Assembly: GCA_944331895.1 (NCBI GenBank)
Contig: CALVIX010000002.1
Span: 33,099 to 97,098, forward strand
Source of the DNA: an uncultured Bacilli bacterium
GTDB lineage: Bacteria; Bacillota_I; Bacilli_A; RF39; UBA660
Direction: 5' to 3'
DNA length: 64,000 bases
The notes beneath the pieces are model-generated. The model was not told the DNA's origin. It saw nothing but the letters and a program-made list of their open reading frames with translations, and did no database searches. Shown here piece by piece: positions 18,173 to 26,742 of this stretch. Positions within the stretch are counted from its first letter, which is position 1. Each line of letters opens with the position of its first letter. Position numbers and translations under genes: made by a program.

Positions 18173-18832
18173 ATGAAATTATCAAAACGTTTAAAGACAA
18201 TTGCTAATATGATACCTATAAATACTAGAGTTTTAGATATTGGATGTGATCACGCGCTACTAGATATTTATTTAACTTTAGAAAAAGGATGTCGTTGTGT
18301 TGCAAGTGATATCAATGATCGCGCATTAAAAAGCGCAAGAGACAATGTGATAAAATATGATTTGAAAAATAAGATTGATATTGTTTGTGCTCCAGGATTA
18401 GATGGGGTAGAGGTGACGGAAGATAGTTATGTCGTCATTGCCGGTATGGGAACGATGACGATTTTAGATATTTTGTCGTCGCCACAAGTGAATAAAATTC
18501 AACATTTAATACTGCAGTCTAATCGCGAATTAGAGACGCTTCGCAAAGAGGTAACACGGTTAGGTTTTTATATTCGAGAGGAACATGCCATCGAAGAAAA
18601 AGGCATATACTACGTGATCATTTTATTAGAAAAAGGAGTTGTTAGCTATCGAGAGATGGAGTATCGATATGGTCCTTATCTATTAAAACACGATCGTTCT
18701 TACTTGAAGTGGGCATTGGAAAGAGAAAGAGAAATGCTTGCTTGTTTGCCAGAGATATATGTCGAAAAAAGAAAGAAGCAAGAGCAAAATATTCTATTTT
18801 TAGAGGCTTGTATAGGTTGTCAAAAAAAATAA
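18173..18832 (+). CDS. trmK: tRNA (adenine22-N1)-methyltransferase
   Basis: TrmK methylates A22 of tRNA using S-adenosylmethionine. The 219-residue protein starts KLSKRLKTIANMI, has the SAM-binding motif VLDIGCDHALL, then ASDINDRALKSA and VIAGMGTMTILDIL, and ends in a charged coiled-coil-like helix, as in B. subtilis YqfN. The start at 18173 follows GAGGTG; a GTG nine bases upstream lies within that site. An extended -10 TGCTATAAT (18143-18151) is 22 bases before the ATG. Its place after rpoD matches Bacillus gene order. Confidence 0.92.
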   Translation: MKLSKRLKTIANMIPINTRVLDIGCDHALLDIYLTLEKGCRCVASDINDRALKSARDNVIKYDLKNKIDIVCAPGLDGVEVTEDSYVVIAGMGTMTILDILSSPQVNKIQHLILQSNRELETLRKEVTRLGFYIREEHAIEEKGIYYVIILLEKGVVSYREMEYRYGPYLLKHDRSYLKWALEREREMLACLPEIYVEKRKKQEQNILFLEACIGCQKK

Positions 18833-18850
18833 AAGACACCATTTGGTGCC
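18821..18850 (-). terminator. Terminator of the yqfQ-like gene
   Basis: On the minus strand GGCACC-AAAT-GGTGTC is followed by TTTTATTTTTTT. The T-run overlaps the trmK 3' end. Confidence 0.8.
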
Positions 18851-19203
18851 TATAAGAAAAAAGTTGGTTGGTTATCTGTAGTCGTATTAGAAACAGAAGT
18901 ATTTTTAGAGTTAGAAGAAGATAAAGATGCAGTAGAAAGAGGAGTCGATGTCGTAGGATGATCGACTTTTTTAAATTCGTTCATCACTTGAAACATCGTT
19001 TTGGCATTACGCATAACAGGTGTGATTTGTTTGACGACAGGAATTGCCTGATTGATAATTCCGAGAGTCCTTTGCGTATTATTTAAAATAGAACTCCAGT
19101 TGATTCCTCGCGTTCCTTGAAGAAGTCCGCGGGAAAGTCCACCACGCATTGCATTTGTTCCTGCATATGGAGCCATTGAAAAATAGGGATTGTAAAAATT
19201 CAT
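18850..19203 (-). CDS. YqfQ/VrrA-like hypothetical protein
   Basis: The 117-residue protein has an Asn/Tyr/Gly-rich head, a central helical section (about 35-75) with INWSSILNNTQRTLGIINQAIPVVKQ and PVMRNAKTMFQVM, and a Ser/Thr/Asn-rich tail. The centre resembles the YqfQ family, which in Bacillus lies near trmK, supporting the call by position; its role is unknown. Two ATGs are possible; the one at 19203 sits eight bases from AAAGGAG, while the one at 19209 is almost on top of it. Confidence 0.65.
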   Translation of the reverse strand: MNFYNPYFSMAPYAGTNAMRGGLSRGLLQGTRGINWSSILNNTQRTLGIINQAIPVVKQITPVMRNAKTMFQVMNEFKKVDHPTTSTPLSTASLSSSNSKNTSVSNTTTDNQPTFFL

Positions 19204-19269
19204 AGGCATACTCCTTTCTAAATTATTATATGTTTTTTGAGGAAAATTGTTTTCTATTTTTCGAAATTA

Positions 19270-19278
19270 TGTTATAAT
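19270..19278 (+). promoter_or_regulatory. Extended -10 of the pilC–pilD unit
   Basis: TGTTATAAT; no good -35 is visible at 17 bases (TTGTTT lies at 20). The ATG of pilC is 41 bases downstream. Confidence 0.55.
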
Positions 19279-19318
19279 TTAATATAGTAAAAGAATAGGA
19301 AGATAGGCAGGTGTTTTT

Positions 19319-21274
19319 ATGGCAAATAAACCAATCATATTTTGGCCTTGCATTCTTGTATATAGAGTGGTTTATTACGCTTATGTTGGAACACAGGTAA
19401 CAATATATAGTATCTTACAGTTGATCCGGAATTTCTTGAGATATGTACTGATTGGATTTATTGTTTGTTGTGAAGGGGTATATCAAATAGTACGTATACT
19501 TGGAATCGTACTATTGCATTTTTGGAAATATGTATACTTTGGAATATTAGCGGTTGGACTCGCAGTCCAAATTGGTTATTTGTTCTTGTACGATCATACA
19601 TTGCGTAAATTCGTCATGATCTTAATTGCAAATCATCAGGAGAGGCTTGCTAGAAAAGATCGTAGATTGCGTGAATTAGAAGCACGTCGTCGTGAAAAAG
19701 AAGCGTTGAAAGAGCAGACGAGGTTACACAATTTATCAGTTGTAGAAGAAGCACAAAGAATTGCTGAAGAGCAGAGAAAAGAAGCGGAAGAATCCGAGTT
19801 AAGAAAGAAACAATTTATCGAGGGATTAGAAGACGAAGCTGCTGTTGAAGCAATGTTGGATTCGAAACCAAAGAAGACTTTCGCACAGCGATTGGAAGAA
19901 TTCTTTAAGGCACTAGGGGCGCTTCCAGGTAAGATTGTAAAGGCGTTAAATAGTCCGATCGGAGCTGAGAAGAAGGCGTTGAGAGAGGCCGAGAAACACG
20001 AGGCACTTTTAATCGACTTAGCGAAAGAATCCGAAGAGAAAAGTGATAAGAAAATTCTTTTCGAGTATGTTGCAAAAAATGAAGATGGAAAGATCGTAAA
20101 AGGTTATTTCGAAGCTTTTTCTAAGTTGGAAGTACATTCATTTTTGATTAGTCAAGGTTTTGAAGTTTATAGTATTCGTAGTAGTAAGTGGGTTACATTT
20201 CTACATGGAGATTCAGGATTTGGATCTGTTAAGATTAAAACGAAGGATCTCATCTTCTTTATCACACAGTTATCAACTTATATCAAAGCCGGAATTCCAC
20301 TGGTAGATAGTTTAAAGATATTAACGAGACAGTATAAGAATCCGGGATATCAGAAAGTATTCCGTACGATGATGTACGATTTAACGATGGGAGATAGCTT
20401 TAGTACAGCGTTAGAGAAACAAGGAAAAGCGTTCCCAGGTCTTTTTGTCAACATGGTAAAATCGAGTGAGTTAACAGGAGAACTTCCTGAAGTGCTCGAC
20501 GACATGGAAGAGTATTACACACAGACGGAAAAGACAAAAAAACAGATGATCAATGCATTGTTATATCCATGTATGGTATTATTTGTAGCAATCGTCGTTA
20601 TTATCTTCATCATGGTATACGTTATTCCACAGTTCGTTGAGATCTACTCAAGTATGGATCCGACTGCAATTCCTGCATTTACATTATGGATTTTGGATTG
20701 TAGCCATTTCTTACGTGATTATGGTATCTTTATATTGATTGGAGTTGTCATTTTCTTTATTATATATATCTATTTATTCAGAAAGGTACAACCGTTTAGA
20801 AAAGCAATGCAAACGGTACTTATGAAAGTCCCTGTATTAGGAGATGTCGTTATATATAACGAAGTAACACTCTTTACAAAGACCCTTGGATCATTGATGG
20901 CACACAACGTATTCATTACAGATAGTATGGAGATTTTGAACCGAATTACATCGAACGAAATTTATAAAGAGATGATCAATAAGACGTTGCAAAATCTATC
21001 GACTGGAGAGAGTATTTCGGCATCGTTCAAAGGACATTGGGCATTCCCAGTTCCTGCCTACGAAATGCTTGTAACAGGAGAAAAAACTGGAGAACTTCCA
21101 GAAATGATGCAGAAAGTATCATCTTATTATCAAGAATTGCACGAGACGGCAGTAGCTCGTATCAAGACATTTGTCGAACCAATCTTAATTGTCTTACTAA
21201 CTGGAGTTGTTGGTGTTATCGTTCTTGCAATCGTAATTCCAATGTTCAACATGTACAATACAATTCAAGAGTAG
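19319..21274 (+). CDS. pilC: Type IV pilus/type II secretion platform protein PilC with a long N-terminal extension
   Basis: The C-terminal ~400 residues (from about 248, ILFEYVAKNEDGKIVKG) form a normal PilC/GspF/ComGB inner-membrane platform with two GspF domains (FFITQLSTYIKAGIPL… and LFTKTLGSLMAHNVFI…) and three membrane helices. Ahead of this are about 245 residues not usual for the family: three or four hydrophobic helices (about 8-100), a highly charged Arg/Glu coiled coil (about 108-175) and a Lys-rich linker. The total is 651 residues versus about 400. The platform couples the PilB ATPase to pilin assembly. pilD follows 10 bases later, so they are one operon. Confidence 0.9.
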   Translation: MANKPIIFWPCILVYRVVYYAYVGTQVTIYSILQLIRNFLRYVLIGFIVCCEGVYQIVRILGIVLLHFWKYVYFGILAVGLAVQIGYLFLYDHTLRKFVMILIANHQERLARKDRRLRELEARRREKEALKEQTRLHNLSVVEEAQRIAEEQRKEAEESELRKKQFIEGLEDEAAVEAMLDSKPKKTFAQRLEEFFKALGALPGKIVKALNSPIGAEKKALREAEKHEALLIDLAKESEEKSDKKILFEYVAKNEDGKIVKGYFEAFSKLEVHSFLISQGFEVYSIRSSKWVTFLHGDSGFGSVKIKTKDLIFFITQLSTYIKAGIPLVDSLKILTRQYKNPGYQKVFRTMMYDLTMGDSFSTALEKQGKAFPGLFVNMVKSSELTGELPEVLDDMEEYYTQTEKTKKQMINALLYPCMVLFVAIVVIIFIMVYVIPQFVEIYSSMDPTAIPAFTLWILDCSHFLRDYGIFILIGVVIFFIIYIYLFRKVQPFRKAMQTVLMKVPVLGDVVIYNEVTLFTKTLGSLMAHNVFITDSMEILNRITSNEIYKEMINKTLQNLSTGESISASFKGHWAFPVPAYEMLVTGEKTGELPEMMQKVSSYYQELHETAVARIKTFVEPILIVLLTGVVGVIVLAIVIPMFNMYNTIQE

Positions 21275-21284
21275 GAGGAATCAA

Positions 21285-22049
21285 ATGGAAGTATATTATA
21301 TCGTTATCTTCTTCATATTAGGAACGATTATGGCATCATTTTTTAACGTCGTTGGTTCTAGGCGTGCAAATGGACAATCTATTATCTCGCCTAGATCACA
21401 CTGTACGAAATGTGGACATGTATTAAAACCGATTGAATTGATTCCTATCTTTTCTTTTCTAATACAAAGAGGGAAATGTAGAGCGTGTAAAACGAAGTTA
21501 TCGTGGATTTATCCAGTTCATGAGTTTTGTACGGGAGCTTTATACGCACTTAGTTTTTATCAATATGGATTTTCGATTGATTTTGTAATCGCACTTACAT
21601 TTGTTTCGATGTTATCTATCGTATTTATAAGTGATTATGAATCGATGATCATTTTAGATGAAGTATTGGCAATAGGATCGATACTACTCATCATCGAGTA
21701 TTGTATACGCGATGGAATCAACGACGCATGCTATTATATTTTGTCTGGATGTATCGCTTTTGGAATCATGTATCTATTAAAATTATTTGGCGACTTTTTA
21801 TTCCAAAAAGAATCGATGGGTGGGGGAGACATCAAACTTTTATTCGTGTTTGGTCTCGTCCTTGGATTTCAAATGTCAGTCGTTACGATTTTCTTGGCTG
21901 CTTTAATCGGCCTTCCAATCGCTTTGATTGTCACATATAAAAAGCAGACGAATATCATTGCGTTTGGCCCATTTTTAATCGTTGCAGCTTTGATGATATA
22001 TTTTACACATTTTAGTTGGAATCAATTAGTTGCATTTTTAATCGCATAG
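21285..22049 (+). CDS. pilD: Prepilin peptidase / N-methyltransferase
   Basis: This membrane aspartyl protease cuts prepilins before the Phe of GF(S/T)xxE and methylates the new end. The 254-residue protein has the two-CxxC zinc loop (CTKCGH…CRACKT, about 44-69), which marks the bifunctional PilD/ComC type, and the two catalytic aspartates in SDYESM and GGGDIKLL. About seven membrane segments follow. Its substrates are very likely the two pilin-like proteins encoded at 23626 and 25072. GGAGG precedes the ATG. Confidence 0.93.
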   Translation: MEVYYIVIFFILGTIMASFFNVVGSRRANGQSIISPRSHCTKCGHVLKPIELIPIFSFLIQRGKCRACKTKLSWIYPVHEFCTGALYALSFYQYGFSIDFVIALTFVSMLSIVFISDYESMIILDEVLAIGSILLIIEYCIRDGINDACYYILSGCIAFGIMYLLKLFGDFLFQKESMGGGDIKLLFVFGLVLGFQMSVVTIFLAALIGLPIALIVTYKKQTNIIAFGPFLIVAALMIYFTHFSWNQLVAFLIA

Positions 22050-22052
22050 AAA

Positions 22053-22079
22053 AAAACCTCATGAAAATGAGGTTTTATT
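22053..22079 (+). terminator. Terminator of pilC–pilD
   Basis: AAAACCTCAT-GAAA-ATGAGGTTTT followed by ATTG. Flanking A-runs make it usable from both sides. Confidence 0.85.
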
Positions 22080-22082
22080 GTA

Positions 22083-22110
22083 CAAAAAAACATGGTAGAG
22101 AGCCATGTTT
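22083..22110 (-). terminator. Terminator of pilB
   Basis: On the minus strand AAACATGG and CCATGTTT pair over a seven-base loop, followed by a T-run. Confidence 0.85.
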
Positions 22111-23531
22111 TATAAATCTAGAATATCGATCTTATCATCGATCGGCGGTTGTGTAGTTGTCGGTTGTGCTGCTTGTACAGGTGTTGTCGGCGTAGTCTGT
22201 GTCGTTGTTTGTACAGATGGAGCCATCTGTTTGTCACTATTATTCGCAGCAGCTAAATGCCCTATATCTTCTTTTACTGCAATACCAGTATAGGCAAGAG
22301 CAGCTTCTAGTCCAGATTTTTCTTTTTGATCATTTCCGAGAGACTCATCATCGTCAAGTTCGATCAATTTCAAAATTTCTTCGATCGTCGTATAACCATC
22401 TACTACTTTTTGAAGACCATCTTGTAACATTGTCGTTACATCAGAACCATATACCATCTCTCTTAATTTTTCTTTCGAAACGCTACTACTGATGGCATCA
22501 CGAATTTCTTGATTGATTAGTAGTACCTCGTGAATTGAAATACGTCCTTTATAACCAGAACCGCATTCCTCGCATCCTTCAGCAGTTTTTACTTCATTTA
22601 CTTCTAAACCGAGTGCTTTTTTAAATAATTCTTTCTCATATTGATTTGTCGGTCTCGTTTTTTGACATTTCGTACAAAGGCGACGCGCCAATTTTTGAGA
22701 AATAATACCCGTAAGGGAAGCAGATAACAAGTATCTTTCTACATCCATATCGAGTAGACGTTCGATTGTGTTTAACGAGTTGTTGGTGTGGATAGTAGAT
22801 AATACTAAGTGTCCTGTAATAGAAGCACGAACGGCAATCTGTGCAGTTTCGTTATCACGAATCTCTCCGATCATGATGATGTTCGGGTCTTGACGCAAAA
22901 TAGAACGTAGAGCACTCGCAAAAGTCAAACCAATTTCACTATTGGTCTGTACCTGATTGATTCCTTCGATTTCCATTTCGACTGGATCCTCGACGGTAAT
23001 AATATTGACATCTTCACGATTTAATCTGTTTAAAATAGAATATACTGTCGTTGATTTTCCGGAACCAGTTGCTCCAGTAACTAGGATAATTCCATTTGGA
23101 ACAGCGATCATTCTAAGTACTTTTTTAAGGTTATCTTGGCTGAGTCCTAAAGTTTCAAGTCCTGATATACTCATTGAATAGTCTAAGATACGAATAACGA
23201 CTTTTTCTCCTTCTTTTGTAGGTAGGGCAGACACACGGAGATCTAAAGGCATATCTTGGATCTTCTGTTTGATTGCTCCATCCTGAGGAAGTCTCGTCTC
23301 TGTAATATTCATTCCGGCTAAGATTTTAACACGCGTTACTAAGTTTTTCTGCATGACGCTTGGAACATCAGCATAATCGACTAAAGCCCCGTCGATACGA
23401 ATTCTAATTTTCATGCCATCTGTACGGGGATCCATGTGAATATCACTAGCTCCTCTCTTGGCCGAATCTACTAATATATCGTTTAAGATTTCTGTAATAG
23501 GTATTTTATTAAAGTCATATTTCTTAAGCAC
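22110..23531 (-). CDS. pilB: PilB/ComGA-type pilus assembly ATPase
   Basis: This hexameric ATPase drives pilin polymerisation. The 473-residue protein starts directly at the N2 domain (SAKRGASDIHMDP, about 23-35) and lacks the usual N-terminal MshEN region. It has Walker A GATGSGKST (153-161), an Asp box, Walker B IIMIGEIRD, a His box (STIHTN) and a zinc tetracysteine (Cys286/289 and Cys320/323). After about residue 400 comes an unusual Thr/Gln/Pro/Ala-rich tail of some 70 residues. The start is GTG at 23531, nine bases after AAGGGG. It is transcribed away from the pilin genes. Confidence 0.92.
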   Translation of the reverse strand: MLKKYDFNKIPITEILNDILVDSAKRGASDIHMDPRTDGMKIRIRIDGALVDYADVPSVMQKNLVTRVKILAGMNITETRLPQDGAIKQKIQDMPLDLRVSALPTKEGEKVVIRILDYSMSISGLETLGLSQDNLKKVLRMIAVPNGIILVTGATGSGKSTTVYSILNRLNREDVNIITVEDPVEMEIEGINQVQTNSEIGLTFASALRSILRQDPNIIMIGEIRDNETAQIAVRASITGHLVLSTIHTNNSLNTIERLLDMDVERYLLSASLTGIISQKLARRLCTKCQKTRPTNQYEKELFKKALGLEVNEVKTAEGCEECGSGYKGRISIHEVLLINQEIRDAISSSVSKEKLREMVYGSDVTTMLQDGLQKVVDGYTTIEEILKLIELDDDESLGNDQKEKSGLEAALAYTGIAVKEDIGHLAAANNSDKQMAPSVQTTTQTTPTTPVQAAQPTTTQPPIDDKIDILDL

Positions 23532-23625
23532 ATTTTCAACCCCTTTTATATTTTTGGACTAGCTTTTATCCTGATAATATTATATAATAGTTTTATGATA
23601 AATACAATAATAAAGGAGTCAGTTT

Positions 23626-25056
23626 ATGAAAAAAAAGAATAACCTGGGGTTTTCGTTGATGGAAACATTGATTGTATCAGTGTTCGTTACATCATTATTA
23701 GTATTTTTATTTGTTCAATTTCAAAAAGTAAATAGTAGTTATGAAACGACATTTTCATATAATACTGTAAATGCATTGTATGGTGCGCAGAGCATCAATC
23801 AATACATTCAACAAGATGGATATGATCAACTTATCAATACATACGAAAACAATGTTTTAGATGGTGTTTTTTACGTTGATTTCTCCGATTGCTCTAGCGA
23901 GTACTTTGTAGAGACTGCGTACTGTCAACAACTGCTGCTTTCTCTAAATGTGGAACACGCATATTTTACTGGTAGCAACGTAACAAACTTCTTAAAAAAT
24001 TTAGAGTCTCACGATATGAACGAAGAGACGAAAGAATTTGTACGTTATATCAATACAGATAGCACGTCCGATGGATATCGATTGATCGTCGAATATACGA
24101 ACGGTGAGTATGCGACTTTGAAAATGGGAGCTAATACACTCACTTACCAATTTTACTATACGGGAAATTATCAAACGTTTATCGTTCCAGAATCCGGGTT
24201 ATATCGAATTGAGACTTGGGGAGCTGCCGGAGGTGGCGAAGAAGGTGGACATGGAGCGTATGCTGCTGGATCTGTCTATTTAAATAAAGGAACAAAATTA
24301 TATGTTTACGTCGGTGGAAAAGGTGCCGATAGCAGTCGAACGGATAGCTTTAACGGCGGTGCTGGAGGAAGTGGTTCTAAACGTGCCGATGGTGGAAATA
24401 AAGATCAAATGATCGGAGCTGCCGGAGGCGGTGCAAGTGATGTAAGGTTGTCTTTAGGAGATAACACATTCGCCTATGCAAGTAGAATTATCGTCGCTGC
24501 CGGAGGTGGTGGACAAGGAGCTTCTAGAAATCCTGGAGGAGCCGGAGGTGCCTTGCAAGGACTTCCTACAAGTTCTTCATCTGCTTCCGATATTACGAAT
24601 GGTAGATCAGGTGTCGGTGCGACAGCAACGAAAGGTGGTGCCGGAGGAATCGCCGCTTCTGCTTACGCTTCTAATGGTCTTACTGGGAAGGCCGGTGTTT
24701 TAGGAGTAGGAGGACATCCTGTTGAAAGCGATGCGATACAAAATGTAGCTGGAGGAGCCGGAGGTGGCGGAGGTGGCTACTACGGTGGTGGTGCCGGAGG
24801 AGCTGGTGCCTATGGAACCGGTGGCGGAGGAGCCGGAGGTTCATCTTTTATCTCTGGATATAGTGGATGTAACTCCCTTGCTTCCAACGGAACACATACA
24901 GGATCTCCTGTGCATCCATCCGCACTAGTATTTTCTAATGGAGTTATGATCGCTGGAGACCAGTCGATGCCAAATCCAAACAAAACAGGAATGGTGACTG
25001 GAAATGCTGGAAATGGGCAGGTCAACATTTCTTACATTTCGACATTTTCTAAATAA
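23626..25056 (+). CDS. Pilin-like protein with a glycine-rich domain (A)
   Basis: Residues 1-33 are a type IV prepilin leader: a basic start, the cleavage site G/FSLMETL with Glu at +5, and one hydrophobic helix. After a spacer (about 35-175) comes a beta-like entry (YRIETWGAAGG) and a glycine-rich region of about 250 residues with many AGGxGG runs, closing with GGGGAGGSSFISGYSGC and the tail HTGSPVHPSALVFSNGVMI. This glycine-rich module occurs in many secreted proteins, including the ALK receptor type; putting it on a pilin stalk is unusual. AAAGGAG precedes the ATG. The partner gene follows after 15 bases. Confidence 0.87.
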   Translation: MKKKNNLGFSLMETLIVSVFVTSLLVFLFVQFQKVNSSYETTFSYNTVNALYGAQSINQYIQQDGYDQLINTYENNVLDGVFYVDFSDCSSEYFVETAYCQQLLLSLNVEHAYFTGSNVTNFLKNLESHDMNEETKEFVRYINTDSTSDGYRLIVEYTNGEYATLKMGANTLTYQFYYTGNYQTFIVPESGLYRIETWGAAGGGEEGGHGAYAAGSVYLNKGTKLYVYVGGKGADSSRTDSFNGGAGGSGSKRADGGNKDQMIGAAGGGASDVRLSLGDNTFAYASRIIVAAGGGGQGASRNPGGAGGALQGLPTSSSSASDITNGRSGVGATATKGGAGGIAASAYASNGLTGKAGVLGVGGHPVESDAIQNVAGGAGGGGGGYYGGGAGGAGAYGTGGGGAGGSSFISGYSGCNSLASNGTHTGSPVHPSALVFSNGVMIAGDQSMPNPNKTGMVTGNAGNGQVNISYISTFSK

Positions 25057-25071
25057 CGAGGAGGAATAGAG

Positions 25072-26742
25072 ATGAAATTATTTCAAAAAGATACGCAAAA
25101 ATTAAATCAACGAGGATTTACGGTCGTAGAATTGGTTGTTTCTTTTGCTCTTGCAATGATCGTTATCGTCTTCTTATTCCAAGTCCTCATTCAAGTAAAA
25201 GAACTATATGTCTCTGGAGTATTCAAGACAGAACTCTTAACGAAACAGACGAATATTACGAAGGCAATCAGTGATGACTTAAGCAATAAAAAAGTACTCT
25301 ACGCAACGAATTGTGGAGAATACTGTCTCAATTTTACATTTGATGATAATACGACAAAACAATTCAAAGTAGATAAAACGAATAAAGTTGTGCGGTACGG
25401 AAATTATGCAATCAAATTAGCAGATGGTAGTAAAATTGGAGAGATGCACGTTACGACGGAAACACCAATGACAAGTCCATCGGCTGCCATGATGGGAAAC
25501 AATTCATTTATCCGCATCGACGTACCTATCACTCACCATTTATTTACGGGAGACAATTTTGGAATTCGTCTCGTATATCAATACAATAATCAAGAGACTG
25601 CATTAAATAATATCGTTTTTGAAGGTAACGGTCAGACGGAACATTTATATTTGCGCGGATTAGAAGAGATGGTGCTATATGATACGATCGCATATCAAGA
25701 ACCAGGTTGGTTTGTCATCGACGAAGATGGAAACATGATCGAAAACGATAGTCGTGTCAGAACAAATTGCGCCGTCGGAAGTACAGTAGGACAAACTTAC
25801 ACATGTGAATATTCTTTTTACGATAACGGAGTCTTGGTAAATCAAAGAACACGTCGCGTTACGATCGTACCTGCAGAGACAGACTATCAATATACAGGTC
25901 AGGAACAAATATTTATTCCTCCTGTGAGTGGAACTTATCAAGTAGAGCTTTGGGGCGCACAAGGTGGAGGGCCATCCGGAGGTAATGGTGCATATACAAG
26001 TGGAACGATCAATTTAACGTCATCAGATACACTTTATGTTTATGTTGGCGAACATAAAGAACGTGGAGACGTTGCCGTTGCTTTTAATGGTGGTGGTTCT
26101 GCAATGTTGGAAGATTCTCAAGCAAATGATAGTAATCGTTATAATAGTGGCGGTGGAGCTACGGACATACGTCTTGTCGGTGGTGATTGGAGTAGTTTAA
26201 ACGGATTACAGAGCCGTATTATGGTTGCTGCCGGAGGTGGCGGAGGTTTCAAATCATCTACAAGTGAGATTCTAGGTGGTGCCGGAGGAACACTTACTGG
26301 AATCGATGGAAAAATTTTGGGACCGAGCGCTGTGACTGTAGCAAAAGGCGGTACTCAGACGGCTGGGGGAGCTGGAGGAAGTGGTCCTTATGCAAAGGGA
26401 GATCCAGGTGCATTTGGTCGCGGAGGAAACAGTGGATCTAAATTCCTAAGCGGTGGTGGCGGAGGTTACTACGGAGGAGGTGCTTCCGGAGTAGCCACTG
26501 ATACTGCTGCAAGTGGAGCTGGAGGTTCATCCTTTATTTCTGGCTATACTGGGTGCAATGCAATCGATAAAGAAGGAAAACATACAGGAAAGCCTCAACA
26601 TTATTCTGGGAAAGTTTTCTCTAATGGAAAAATGGTTGCCGGAACAGGTTCAATGCCAGGATATAATGAAGCTACAATACCTGGGAATGCAGGACATGGC
26701 TATGCACGTTTTACGTTAGTTTCAATCGTAAGCTCTAATTAG
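25072..26742 (+). CDS. Pilin-like protein with a glycine-rich domain (B)
   Basis: This is a paralogue of the preceding gene, 556 residues. The prepilin signature is QRG/FTVVELVVS with Glu at +5 and a hydrophobic helix to about residue 42. A spacer of about 230 residues includes two cysteine pairs, followed by YQVELWGAQGG and a glycine-rich region closing with GAGGSSFISGYTGC and HYSGKVFSNGKMV. It probably forms a minor or adhesive subunit of the same filament. GAGGAATAG precedes the ATG. Its stop codon overlaps the stop of the convergent ylbJ gene, with no terminator between. Confidence 0.87.
   Translation: MKLFQKDTQKLNQRGFTVVELVVSFALAMIVIVFLFQVLIQVKELYVSGVFKTELLTKQTNITKAISDDLSNKKVLYATNCGEYCLNFTFDDNTTKQFKVDKTNKVVRYGNYAIKLADGSKIGEMHVTTETPMTSPSAAMMGNNSFIRIDVPITHHLFTGDNFGIRLVYQYNNQETALNNIVFEGNGQTEHLYLRGLEEMVLYDTIAYQEPGWFVIDEDGNMIENDSRVRTNCAVGSTVGQTYTCEYSFYDNGVLVNQRTRRVTIVPAETDYQYTGQEQIFIPPVSGTYQVELWGAQGGGPSGGNGAYTSGTINLTSSDTLYVYVGEHKERGDVAVAFNGGGSAMLEDSQANDSNRYNSGGGATDIRLVGGDWSSLNGLQSRIMVAAGGGGGFKSSTSEILGGAGGTLTGIDGKILGPSAVTVAKGGTQTAGGAGGSGPYAKGDPGAFGRGGNSGSKFLSGGGGGYYGGGASGVATDTAASGAGGSSFISGYTGCNAIDKEGKHTGKPQHYSGKVFSNGKMVAGTGSMPGYNEATIPGNAGHGYARFTLVSIVSSN

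Noticed and set aside
24810..25028. Proline-rich open frame on the minus strand
   Set aside because: It is the complement of the glycine-rich repeats of the pilin-like gene; no ribosome site, and composition is fully explained by the opposite strand.
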